From assembly GCA_004552155.1 (NCBI GenBank), contig SFPF01000057.1, positions 1-6,827 on the forward strand: DNA of 6,827 bases. The letters are read 5' to 3'. Below, piece by piece: positions 1 to 6,151 of the stretch. Numbering within the stretch: the first letter of the stretch is position 1; every line of letters begins with the position of its first letter. The stretch is from Bacteroidales bacterium. Its GTDB lineage: Bacteria; Bacteroidota; Bacteroidia; Bacteroidales; Bacteroidaceae. The notes beneath the pieces were generated by a model. The model was not told where the DNA came from, searched no databases, and saw only the letters and a program-made list of their open reading frames with translations. Both the position numbers and the translations under genes were made by a program.

Positions 1-1061
1 TCGTCGATGAAGCAGAGGCCGTCGCCGGCGTTGATGCGGCCGTCGGCGCAGGCGGGTAGCATCTTCACCACGATGCTTCTCGGCGCCACGCGCTCCACGG
101 TGCACACGGCGGGGCCCATGGCTTTGGGCGTGAGGAAGTTGTGAATGGGCTGCGGCGTGCGGCCATGCAGGAAGTAGTCCGTGAAACCACGGTTGAAACT
201 CTTGGCAGGGTCGGGTGAGAAGGTGATAGCCGATGCGCCGTAGGAACTGCGGCGCAGCGTGTCGGGGCGGCGGGCGATGACCTCGTCGATGCGGCGGCGA
301 TACCACGCCGTGACGTTCTTCACGTAGGAGGCATCTTTGAGCCGCCCCTCGATTTTGAATGATGACACGCCGGCATCGATCATTTCCTCGATGCTGTCGG
401 AGCGGTTCATGTCGCGCAGCGAAAGCAGGTGCTTGTCACGGGCGAGGACATTGCCGTCGGCATCTACCAAGTCAAACCCGAGGCGGCAGAACTGTGCGCA
501 GCGGCCGCGGTTGGCAGAGCGTCCGAAGCAATATTGCGAGGCATAGCATCGCCCGCTGTAACTCACGCAGAGCGCGCCGTGCACGAAGGCTTCGAGCGGC
601 ACGCTGACCGTTTGCGCAATCTCTTTAATCTGCGCGAGTGAAAGTTCTCGTGCCAGCACGATTTGCCGGAAGCCAGCCGCCTCCAAAAGCCGCGCCTTCT
701 CGGGCGTGCAGTTGTCCATCTGCGTCGAGGCGTGGAGGGCAATGGGCGGCAGGTTGAGGCGCAGCAACGCCCAGTCCTGCACGATGAGCGCGTCCACTCC
801 GGCGCGGTAAAGTTGCACGATGAGCCTTTCGGCGGCAGGGAGTTCACGGTCGTATAGAATCGTGTTGAGCGTCACGTAGACTTTCGCGCCGAAGAGGTGC
901 GCGTAGTCGCACAGCCGCCGTATGTCGTCCACGCTGTTGCCGGCCGCCGCGCGTGCGCCGAAGTCAGGGCCGCCGATATATACGGCGTCTGCGCCGTGGC
1001 GTATGGCCTCGATGCCGCAGTCGGCATCGCGGGCAGGAGAAAGCAGTTCGATGGTGCGCAT
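1..1061 (-). CDS. Peptidase U32 family protein (RlhA/TrhP-like), 3' end outside window
   Basis: This is the N-terminal 353 residues of a U32-family protein, read from the ATG at 1059-1061; the frame is still open at the left edge. The start MRTIELLSPARDADCG and the following GADAVYIGGPDFGAR are typical of the family's TIM-barrel beginning. The family signature is present at residues 158-172 (EAFVHGALCVSYSGRC), followed by GRSANRGRCAQFCR. Four cysteines, C165, C172, C188 and C192, have the 7/16/4 spacing I recall from E. coli YegQ (TrhP); in the family such cysteines are thought to hold an iron-sulfur cluster. A further C178 is also present. SSFKIEGRLKD (233-243) is another family block. Although named collagenase-like peptidases, the studied bacterial members TrhP and RlhA hydroxylate tRNA and 23S rRNA, using prephenate. 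RNA hydroxylation is therefore the likelier role, but which RNA cannot be told from this fragment. The gene lies downstream of menC-menE on the same strand, separated by the inverted repeat elements. Confidence 0.93.
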   Translation of the reverse strand, partial: MRTIELLSPARDADCGIEAIRHGADAVYIGGPDFGARAAAGNSVDDIRRLCDYAHLFGAKVYVTLNTILYDRELPAAERLIVQLYRAGVDALIVQDWALLRLNLPPIALHASTQMDNCTPEKARLLEAAGFRQIVLARELSLAQIKEIAQTVSVPLEAFVHGALCVSYSGRCYASQYCFGRSANRGRCAQFCRLGFDLVDADGNVLARDKHLLSLRDMNRSDSIEEMIDAGVSSFKIEGRLKDASYVKNVTAWYRRRIDEVIARRPDTLRRSSYGASAITFSPDPAKSFNRGFTDYFLHGRTPQPIHNFLTPKAMGPAVCTVERVAPRSIVVKMLPACADGRINAGDGLCFID

Positions 1062-1094
1062 ATCAGTAGAGAGGGGTAAGTGAATGGAAACTGG

Positions 1095-1125
1095 GAATAT
1101 TATGCGTTGGTCAAAATAATTCAAA
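1095..1125 (-). promoter_or_regulatory. Possible Bacteroidetes-type promoter of the U32 gene
   Basis: On the minus strand a TTTG (complement of 1122-1125) is followed after 19 bp by TAATATTC (complement of 1095-1102). The Bacteroidetes consensus is TTTG at -33 and TAnnTTTG at -7, so the -33 element is exact but the -7 element matches only in part. Transcription would begin near 1088, about 27 nt before the U32 start codon. It sits in the short AT-rich strip between repeat copy A and the gene. Weak evidence; no strong ribosome binding site is visible before the start. Confidence 0.28.
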
Positions 1126-1132
1126 GGGTTTT

Positions 1133-1301
1133 GGATAAAAACCATGAAAAACATCTTGCTTCGTTTGAAGCCCAAGGGCACGCCGCCGGTCTTAACGCCG
1201 AGCCTGCGAGCCTAATCGGCTCGCGCTCGCCCTTAATCCCTGCGGCTGCGGTCGGTGCCCGCCCGCTTCAAACGCCGCAAGGAAAAAACCATGAAAAACC
1301 C
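1133..1301 (+). repeat. Structured repeat element, copy A
   Basis: The element begins GGATAAAAACCATGAAAAAC (1133-1152) and ends with GGAAAAAACCATGAAAAAC plus CC (1281-1301), so the same A-rich 16-mer occurs as a direct repeat at 1137-1152 and 1284-1299. Inside, 1155-1171 (CTTGCTTCGTTTGAAGC) pairs with 1265-1281 (GCTTCAAACGCCGCAAG) at 15 of 17 positions. After a 4+4 nt internal loop, GGGCAC (1176-1181) pairs with GTGCCC (1255-1260). Further in, CGAG (1199-1202) and CTCG (1226-1229) enclose a perfect 7-bp hairpin, GCGAGCC with GGCTCGC (1206-1224), with loop TAATC. GCGGTCGGT (1248-1256) is shared exactly with copy B. The pattern is a branched fold closed by a long stem. Whether it works as RNA or as single-stranded DNA cannot be told. 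No transcription signal inside it is clear. Confidence 0.82.
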
Positions 1302-1332
1302 GTGAGACCTTGATTTGTTGTCCATTGAAAAT

Positions 1333-1500
1333 GGGTTTTTCTCGGTTTTTTCCTTGTTCTGTGTGGGCGGGCGGGGAACCGACCGCCGCCTTAGCGGAGA
1401 GGACGCGAGACGAAAGTCGACAGACTTGCAGGCTCGGGGACTATCCGATAAGGCAAGCGATAGCCCACACAGAACAAGCGGTTTTTAATGGTTTTTATCC
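1333..1500 (-). repeat. Structured repeat element, copy B (inverted relative to A)
   Basis: Read on the minus strand from 1500, this copy begins GGATAAAAACCATTAAAAAC and ends at 1333 with GGAAAAAACCGAG followed by AAAAACCC. Its length (168 bp) is within one base of copy A. The A-rich direct repeats lie at 1481-1496 and 1335-1350. The closing stem is a perfect 16-bp pair, GCCCACACAGAACAAG at 1463-1478 with its complement at 1353-1368, and its sequence differs from that of copy A. CGAG and CTCG (1433-1436 and 1406-1409) enclose a hairpin of GCAAGTC with GACTTTC (1412-1429), 6 of 7 paired, with loop TGTC. Compared with copy A, two of these base pairs have changed on both sides (G-C to A-T, C-G to T-A). 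A CCGC/GCGG hairpin with a 4-nt loop (1386-1397) has no clear partner in copy A. The copy lies in the same sense as menC-menE and would be in its 3' untranslated region. Confidence 0.82.
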
Positions 1501-1521
1501 ATATAAATCAGAGGACGTGTT

Positions 1522-3609
1522 TTATACCAATTCAGCCAACTGTTCGGCCAGCCGCGCGGCTTCCTTGCGTGCCGGCTTGCCCGTTTCGGTGCGCGGCAGA
1601 TGGGCGGCGCGGAGTATATGGCGCGGTTGCTCGTGACGGCCGAGGCGTTCGCGGCAGAGGCGCAGCAGGAGGTCGCTGTCGGCATCTGCGCCTTCGTAAA
1701 TCAGGGCGAGTGCCTGCCCGAGGCGGGCATCGGGCACGGCGGTGAGCAGAAACGGCACAGGCAGCGGCGCGAGTTGTTCTTCCAATGCTTCAAGTTGGAA
1801 TTTCAGTCCGCCGGAACATATAATATTGTCCGTGCGCCCGAGAATTTTGAACGAGCCGTCGGGCAGGATTTCCGCAATATCGTTGGTAGTCAGCGGCTCG
1901 GGGCAGACGCTGGGCGCGTCGATGAGCAGGCGGCCGTCGCTATCGGTTGCGATGCGCACGCCCGGGAGTGCCGTGTAGGCGGCCGCCGCTTCTGCGCCAC
2001 TCAATCGGCGCAGCGCGATGTGCGAGAGCGTTTCCGTCATGCCGTAGGTGCTCCACACGGCATTGGGAAATGAGCGCAGCAGGCTTTCCAACTCCTTGCT
2101 CACTGCGCCGCCGCCGATAATCAGGCACTTGATGCGGCGCAGCAGGCTGCGCGTGCGGGGCAGGCGCAGGCATTCGTAGACCTGCATCGGGGTCATGGCG
2201 GCGAAATGCGGCGGTTCGTGCAAGTCTTTCAAAGGGTTGGCGCACGGCGCGACGGGCACGAGGCGCAGGCCGCCGACGAACGCCCGCACTGCCAGCATCT
2301 TACCCGCGATGTAACGCAGCGGCAGGCAGAGCAAAGCCGTTTGTCCGGCTTGGAGATTAAGGAAACGGCACGTGGCGAGCGCACTGGCACGCATACGGCT
2401 CTTTTCCACAATCATCTCTTTCGGGCTGCCCGTCGAGCCCGACGTTTGCACGCGCAGGGTGGGGCGGGGGCTGTGCCATTCGGTCGCAAAACCTTGCAAC
2501 TCCTTGCGGAAGGCGCGTTGCTCGGCTGTATCGTAGAACAGCCGCTCGCCCTCGATGCAAAGATTTATCCCCGAATAGTTTTCCACAAACAGTTGACCCG
2601 TGCCAAGGCCTTGCGGCAGCGCGGCGAGGTGGGGCGGGAGTTGGGGCAGCAAATGCGACACCCACTGCGCGAGGGCGTTGAGCCCCACGTTGCTCTCCAA
2701 GGCACTCGTCACCCAGAAGCCGACATCGCGCCGCAACGCCGCTTCCATCCACTCCGCCGCGCCCAAAAGGCCGCCGTGGAGCGTGGGTTTCAGCACGATG
2801 AACTGCGGGCGTATCTCGTTGAGCAATTCTTCTTTTTCTTCTTGGTGATAAATGCCGATCAATTCCTCATCAAGCGCTATCGGCAACGGCGTTTGGCGGC
2901 AGAGTCGCGCCATTTCTTGCCACTGCCCGGCGCGAATGGGCTGCTCGATGCTGTGAATGCCGTAGCGGGAAAGCAGTTCCAATTTCTGCAACGCCTCTTG
3001 CGGGGCAAACGCGCCGTTGGCATCGACGCGCAGCGTGACGCACTCTTGGCTGAAACGGGCGCGGAGGCGGCGGATAAGGTCGAGCTCGGCGGCGAAATCT
3101 ATCGCCCCGATTTTAAGTTTCACGCATGAGAACCCTTTTTCGAGTTTCTCCTCCATGCGTGCCAGCATCTCTTCGTGCCGCCCCATCCATACGAGGCCGT
3201 TAATCGCGATGCCTTCGCCGCCGTCGGTGAAAGGCGTGTCGAAGAGCCGGCGATAGTCGCCGCGCAGGGAGGCTGCGGCCGAGAGCATGGCGGTTTCAAA
3301 TCCGAAGAGCACAGACGGTTTGCAGCGCAGTGCGGCCAGCGCGTCGCCGCCCCGAGCCTCCACTTGCCGCGCCGCCTCATGGAGCCCGGCCTCATAGTCG
3401 GCGTCGTAGTCGCAACTGAGGTCGAAGAGCGGGGCGCACTCTCCCACGCCCGTGAACCGCCGCCCCTCGTGCGTGCCATATATAATAATGTACCACACGC
3501 GCCGCTCCGTGTAAACGCCGCGCGAGGTGCCCGCCGGTTGCTTGAACACCAGCGTGTGCGGCACGACACGCACCGAAAACGGGGGCAGGGAGGGGAGGGA
3601 GAAGAACAT
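1522..3609 (-). CDS. menC-menE: Fused o-succinylbenzoate synthase / o-succinylbenzoate-CoA ligase (MenC-MenE)
   Basis: This 695-residue protein joins two menaquinone enzymes in one frame. Residues ~15-360 are MenC, an enolase-superfamily enzyme that dehydrates SHCHC to o-succinylbenzoate. Its KLK catalytic lysine pair is K164/K166, the metal ligands are D196 (RVDANG), E222 (IEQP) and D247 (LDEE), and the second catalytic lysine is K274 (VLKP). Residues ~380-695 are MenE, an AMP-forming ligase that makes o-succinylbenzoyl-CoA. It has the phosphate loop TSGSTGSPK (389-397), YGMTET (522-527), GRTDNIICSGG (591-601) and the adenylation lysine K678 (TETGK). The MenE part is short compared with general acyl-CoA ligases, as is usual in Bacteroidetes. 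I chose the ATG at 3607-3609 because the family's VFKQPAGTSRGVY block then falls about 20 residues in; the in-frame ATG at 3696 would add 29 residues unlike MenC. A missing stop between two formerly separate genes is the likely origin. It must be transcribed from the 3610-3734 gap or by read-through from menB. Confidence 0.93.
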   Translation of the reverse strand: MFFSLPSLPPFSVRVVPHTLVFKQPAGTSRGVYTERRVWYIIIYGTHEGRRFTGVGECAPLFDLSCDYDADYEAGLHEAARQVEARGGDALAALRCKPSVLFGFETAMLSAAASLRGDYRRLFDTPFTDGGEGIAINGLVWMGRHEEMLARMEEKLEKGFSCVKLKIGAIDFAAELDLIRRLRARFSQECVTLRVDANGAFAPQEALQKLELLSRYGIHSIEQPIRAGQWQEMARLCRQTPLPIALDEELIGIYHQEEKEELLNEIRPQFIVLKPTLHGGLLGAAEWMEAALRRDVGFWVTSALESNVGLNALAQWVSHLLPQLPPHLAALPQGLGTGQLFVENYSGINLCIEGERLFYDTAEQRAFRKELQGFATEWHSPRPTLRVQTSGSTGSPKEMIVEKSRMRASALATCRFLNLQAGQTALLCLPLRYIAGKMLAVRAFVGGLRLVPVAPCANPLKDLHEPPHFAAMTPMQVYECLRLPRTRSLLRRIKCLIIGGGAVSKELESLLRSFPNAVWSTYGMTETLSHIALRRLSGAEAAAAYTALPGVRIATDSDGRLLIDAPSVCPEPLTTNDIAEILPDGSFKILGRTDNIICSGGLKFQLEALEEQLAPLPVPFLLTAVPDARLGQALALIYEGADADSDLLLRLCRERLGRHEQPRHILRAAHLPRTETGKPARKEAARLAEQLAELV

Positions 3610-3734
3610 GATTGGAAAGGTGTTTGACGTTAGAAAGAATACTATTTTGGGCTTATCATATAAAATAATGCCGTTTTCTTTTTTTATTATGCTCAAAAAA
3701 CATTATGTTTGCAGTGCATAATTATTTTTAGACT
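3610..3734. other. Divergent AT-rich intergenic region between menC-menE and the ATPase gene
   Basis: This 125-bp gap separates two divergently transcribed genes and should hold both promoters. It is markedly AT-rich against the GC-rich men genes and contains runs of T (around 3674-3687) and A (3695-3700). I find a good -7 box only for the plus-strand gene. Towards menC-menE the minus strand offers only a weak TAGTATTC without a proper TTTG upstream, so I do not call a promoter for it. Confidence 0.6.
3704..3711 (+). promoter_or_regulatory. Candidate -7 box of the ATPase gene
   Basis: TATGTTTG matches the Bacteroidetes sigma-ABfr -7 consensus TAnnTTTG exactly. The expected -33 TTTG is missing; only a T-rich run (about 3679-3685) lies at the right distance. 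Transcription would begin a few bases downstream, giving a short leader of about 15 nt before the ATG at 3735. That spacing suits an independently expressed accessory gene. Confidence 0.45.
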
Positions 3735-5108
3735 ATGATATTTGTAGACAGAACAGACGAAATGGCTCGTTTCAGGGCAGCCTTAACGCAAGAAAAGCCT
3801 TCACTGGTCGCTTTGTACGGTCGCAGGCGCTTGGGCAAGTCAACCCTTATAAAAAAGGTATTGTCGGAGCAGGACGTTTATTTTCTTGCCGATCGTTCCG
3901 AGGCGCAGCATCAAAGGATATTGCTTGCAAAAGTTTTGGGACAGCAGTTCCCGGATTTTGACAAAGTGGAATATCCCGATTGGGAGGCAATATTCCGTGC
4001 CGTCAATTATCGCACAGAAAAACGCTTCACGCTTTGCCTCGACGAGTTTCCGTATCTTGTGGAGCAGTCGCCCGAGTTGCCTTCGGTGTTGCAAAAGCTT
4101 GTGGACGAGCGATTGCTGAAATATAATCTCATACTATGTGGCTCTTCCCAAAACATGATGTATGGCTTGTTCCTTGATTCTACCGCCCCGCTTTACGGCC
4201 GCACGGACGAGTTGATGCGCCTGGCGCCGTTGCGCCTGCCCTATATGCAGGAGGCGCTTGGGCTTGATGATGCGGGCACGATTGAGGAGTATGCCGTTTG
4301 GGGCGGCGTGCCTCGCTATTGGGAATTGAGAGAGCACAGAGCCTCTTTCGAGGAGGCTATTTGGCACAACGTATTTTCCGTGAATGGCGCACTTTATGAA
4401 GAGCCGGTAAAGCTCTTCCGTGACGATGTGAAAGATATTGTCAAGATTTCAACCATAATGTCCTATATCGGTGCAGGGGCAAATAGGATTTCTGAAATTG
4501 CTGCGCGGTGCAACGAACCTACCACCAATCTGTCGCGACCGCTTAAGAAACTTATTGACCTCGGCTTTTTGGAAAGAGACATACCCTTTGGCGTTGATGA
4601 AAAGAATGCCAAGAAAAGTCTTTACAAGATAGCCGATCCTTTCATGGCGTTCTATTATCAGTTCGTTGTGCCCAATCTTTCTTTCATTGAACTCGGGCGG
4701 CGTTTGCCAATTGAGCAGGCTCTGAAAGCGCATTTCCAAGAGTATGTGAGCATGCAATGGGAAAAGCTGTGCAGAGAAGCGTGTGCCGGGAATGTGATAA
4801 ATGGCATACTTTACGGGAAAGCAGGCCGCTGGTGGGGAACGCTGGTGGGCGAGGACAAGAAACTTGAGCAGGCCGAGTTTGACGTGGTGGCCGAATCGCT
4901 TGACAAGAAATACTTGCTCGTTGGCGAGTGCAAATGGACCAACAAAGAGAATGCCTACCGTCTTATTGCTGAATTGGAACGCAAGGCTTCTTTATTGCCC
5001 TTTGCAGAAAAGCACACTATTGTTCCTATTCTTTTTCTCAAAAACGCTCCAACGGAAGATAGCAAGCAGGCAATGCTTCCGAAAGATGTCATTGCGTTGC
5101 TGAAATAA
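3735..5108 (+). CDS. ATP-binding protein, archaeal-type ATPase with C-terminal DUF234-like domain
   Basis: This 457-residue protein belongs to a widespread family of ATPases of unsettled function that is common as scattered copies in Bacteroidetes and archaea. The N-terminal P-loop domain has Walker A GRRRLGKST (29-37), a Walker B strand ending in DEFPYL (103-108), a sensor-like LILCGSSQNMM (132-142) and the family's PLYGRT (152-157). GGVPRYW (190-196) is also typical. Residues ~235-282 look like a winged helix (SEIAARCNEPTTNLSRPLKK). The C-terminal part (~315-400) resembles DUF234; AEFDVVAES (380-388) with GECKW (397-401) gives D383, E398 and K400, the spacing of a PD-(D/E)XK nuclease core. 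I infer a possible nuclease fold; activity is unproven. No signal peptide or membrane segment is seen. It lies on the opposite strand inside the men cluster, is visibly more AT-rich than its neighbours, and ends 11 bp from the menB stop, all suggesting later acquisition. Confidence 0.9.
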   Translation: MIFVDRTDEMARFRAALTQEKPSLVALYGRRRLGKSTLIKKVLSEQDVYFLADRSEAQHQRILLAKVLGQQFPDFDKVEYPDWEAIFRAVNYRTEKRFTLCLDEFPYLVEQSPELPSVLQKLVDERLLKYNLILCGSSQNMMYGLFLDSTAPLYGRTDELMRLAPLRLPYMQEALGLDDAGTIEEYAVWGGVPRYWELREHRASFEEAIWHNVFSVNGALYEEPVKLFRDDVKDIVKISTIMSYIGAGANRISEIAARCNEPTTNLSRPLKKLIDLGFLERDIPFGVDEKNAKKSLYKIADPFMAFYYQFVVPNLSFIELGRRLPIEQALKAHFQEYVSMQWEKLCREACAGNVINGILYGKAGRWWGTLVGEDKKLEQAEFDVVAESLDKKYLLVGECKWTNKENAYRLIAELERKASLLPFAEKHTIVPILFLKNAPTEDSKQAMLPKDVIALLK

Positions 5109-5119
5109 GCGTTATTCTT

Positions 5120-5935
5120 TTACGGCAGTTTGGGATATTTCTTGAAATCGGGCTTGCGCTTTTCGAGGAAAGCGCGGCCGCCTTCCTGAGCCTCGTCGAG
5201 CATGTAATAGAGCATCGTGGCATCGCCGGCGAGCTCCTGGATGCCGGCTTGTCCGTCGAGTTCGGCGTTCAGTCCGGCCTTTATCATGCGCAGCGCCAAG
5301 GGCGAGCGTTCCATCATCTCCTCAGCCCAAGCCACCGTCTCGTCTTCTAACTGTTCGGCCGGTACTACCTTGTTCACCATTCCCATGCGCTCGGCTTCGG
5401 CCGCACTGTATTGGCGGCAGAGGAACCATATTTCGCGGGCCTTTTTCTGCCCGACCATTCGCGCGAGGTACGACGCGCCGAACCCGGCGTCGAACGAACC
5501 GACCTTAGGACCCGTCTGTCCGAAAATGGCATTCTCGGAAGCGATGGTGAGGTCGCACATGAGGTGCAGCACGTGCCCGCCGCCGATGGCGTAGCCGTTC
5601 ACCATAGCGATGACGGGCTTTGGCAGCGAGCGTATTTGCTTCTGCACGTCGAGGACGTTGAGCCGGGGCACGCCGTCGCCGCCCACGTAGCCGCCGCGGC
5701 CCTTGACGTGCATGTCGCCGCCCGAGCAGAAAGCCTTGTCGCCGGCGCCCGTGAGCACCACGACGCAGATGTCCTGACATTCGCGGCAATAAGCCAACGC
5801 CTGGCTCATCTCCCACACCGTGAGCGGCGTGAACGCGTTGCGATAGCGCGGGCGGTTAATCGTGATGCGGGCGATGCCGTTGAATTCGTCAAAGAGTATT
5901 TCCTTGTATTCCTTGATGGTTTTCCAGTTTCTCAT
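5120..5935 (-). CDS. menB: 1,4-dihydroxy-2-naphthoyl-CoA synthase
   Basis: This complete 271-residue crotonase-fold enzyme closes the second ring of menaquinone by converting o-succinylbenzoyl-CoA, the product of MenE, to 1,4-dihydroxy-2-naphthoyl-CoA. Visible landmarks are the oxyanion-hole block FCSGGDMHVKGRGGY (69-83), with the family tyrosine Y83, and NGYAIGGGHVLHLMCDL (113-129), where the second oxyanion glycine lies. FGQTGPKVGSFDAG (138-151) contains the conserved S147 and D149. The C-terminal blocks REIWFLCRQY (167-176) and GQAGIQELAGDATMLYYM (228-245) match E. coli MenB closely. A glycine at 142 in the GQTG motif is the mark of bicarbonate-dependent (type I) MenB, as opposed to forms carrying an aspartate there. 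The ATG at 5933-5935 gives the usual N-terminus (NWKTIKEYKEILFDE). It follows menD after a 216-bp gap, which is long for an operon, and converges on the ATPase gene. Confidence 0.97.
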   Translation of the reverse strand: MRNWKTIKEYKEILFDEFNGIARITINRPRYRNAFTPLTVWEMSQALAYCRECQDICVVVLTGAGDKAFCSGGDMHVKGRGGYVGGDGVPRLNVLDVQKQIRSLPKPVIAMVNGYAIGGGHVLHLMCDLTIASENAIFGQTGPKVGSFDAGFGASYLARMVGQKKAREIWFLCRQYSAAEAERMGMVNKVVPAEQLEDETVAWAEEMMERSPLALRMIKAGLNAELDGQAGIQELAGDATMLYYMLDEAQEGGRAFLEKRKPDFKKYPKLP

Positions 5936-6151
5936 AGGTTGGAAGTTTTTTTAGTGGACGAGTTTTTTGTAAATGGGTAAACGCGATAGAAATATCTTGC
6001 TATACAATATTTATATGGTAAGACGTTTGGGTTGATTTGAGTGTTAAGTGCCTGGAAGGTACTGCCTTCCAGGCAGATAATACCATAGTCATATTATGCC
6101 TTATTCAATCAACGGGTAATGGTAACCTGTCTCGTTTACTTGTATACTCGT
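5936..6151. other. menD-menB intergenic region, no gene
   Basis: The 216-bp gap is AT-rich and holds no credible coding frame. In many bacteria menH lies near this point in the men cluster; it is not here. The only structure I see is the hairpin at 6049-6075 and the 8-bp tandem repeat running into menD. I found no convincing -7/-33 promoter for menB on the minus strand, although the length suggests one or a processing site. Confidence 0.6.
6049..6075 (-). other. Perfect 11-bp stem-loop between menD and menB
   Basis: TGCCTGGAAGG (6049-6059) and CCTTCCAGGCA (6065-6075) pair without a mismatch around a 5-nt loop (TACTG). The stem is GC-rich in an AT-rich gap. Neither strand has a T-run after it, so it is not a classical intrinsic terminator. 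Its place between two same-strand men genes suits a pause or attenuation hairpin, an RNA-processing or stability element, or a site bound as DNA. Which one applies cannot be decided from sequence. Confidence 0.7.

Larger units (their letters stand above)
1132..1501. repeat. Composite inverted pair of structured elements filling the menC-menE/U32 gap
   Basis: The 460-bp stretch 1062-1521 contains no credible gene. Most of it is two related elements facing each other, copy A (1133-1301, plus) and copy B (1333-1500, minus), around a 31-bp spacer (1302-1332). The outer ends form an inverted repeat: 1132-1152 against 1481-1501 matches at 20 of 21 positions. The inner ends form another: 1278-1301 against 1333-1356 matches at 22 of 24. 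Between these ends the copies are clearly related but diverged. There is no obvious target-site duplication in the immediate flanks. The pair starts 20 bp past the menC-menE stop codon and ends about 70 bp before the U32 start. The layout recalls a bacterial interspersed mosaic element (a pair of inverted REPs), but each unit is far larger than a usual REP. I do not recognise the family. Confidence 0.85.

Noticed and set aside
1144..1215. Small open frame (MKNILLRLK..., 23 codons) starting in the A-rich repeat of copy A
   Set aside because: The ATG is replaced by ATT in the matching place of copy B, and the differences between copies preserve base pairing rather than codons, so the region is structural, not coding.
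1133..1500. CRISPR array suggested by four similar A-rich repeats
   Set aside because: The repeats are in two orientations, are separated by ~130 bp of related, paired sequence instead of unique ~30-bp spacers, and no cas gene is present.
1080..1636. Plus-strand open frames across the repeat pair (1080-1313 and 1310-1636)
   Set aside because: They run through inverted repeats and into the antisense of menC-menE, with no domain or start signal.
2206..3129. Long plus-strand open frame (307 codons) antisense to menC-menE
   Set aside because: It lies wholly inside a gene with clear catalytic motifs, its translation is arginine/glutamine-rich without any domain, and long antisense frames are expected in GC-rich coding DNA.
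3610..3696. Upstream in-frame ATG at 3696 as the menC-menE start
   Set aside because: It adds 29 residues with no resemblance to MenC and would take most of the divergent promoter region; the ATG at 3609 gives a normal N-terminus.
5411..5980. Plus-strand open frame (189 codons) antisense to menB
   Set aside because: It mirrors menB codon structure, shows no recognisable domain, and runs into the AT-rich gap without any start signal.
6049..6075. Intrinsic terminator after menD
   Set aside because: The stem is good but no run of T follows it on either strand.
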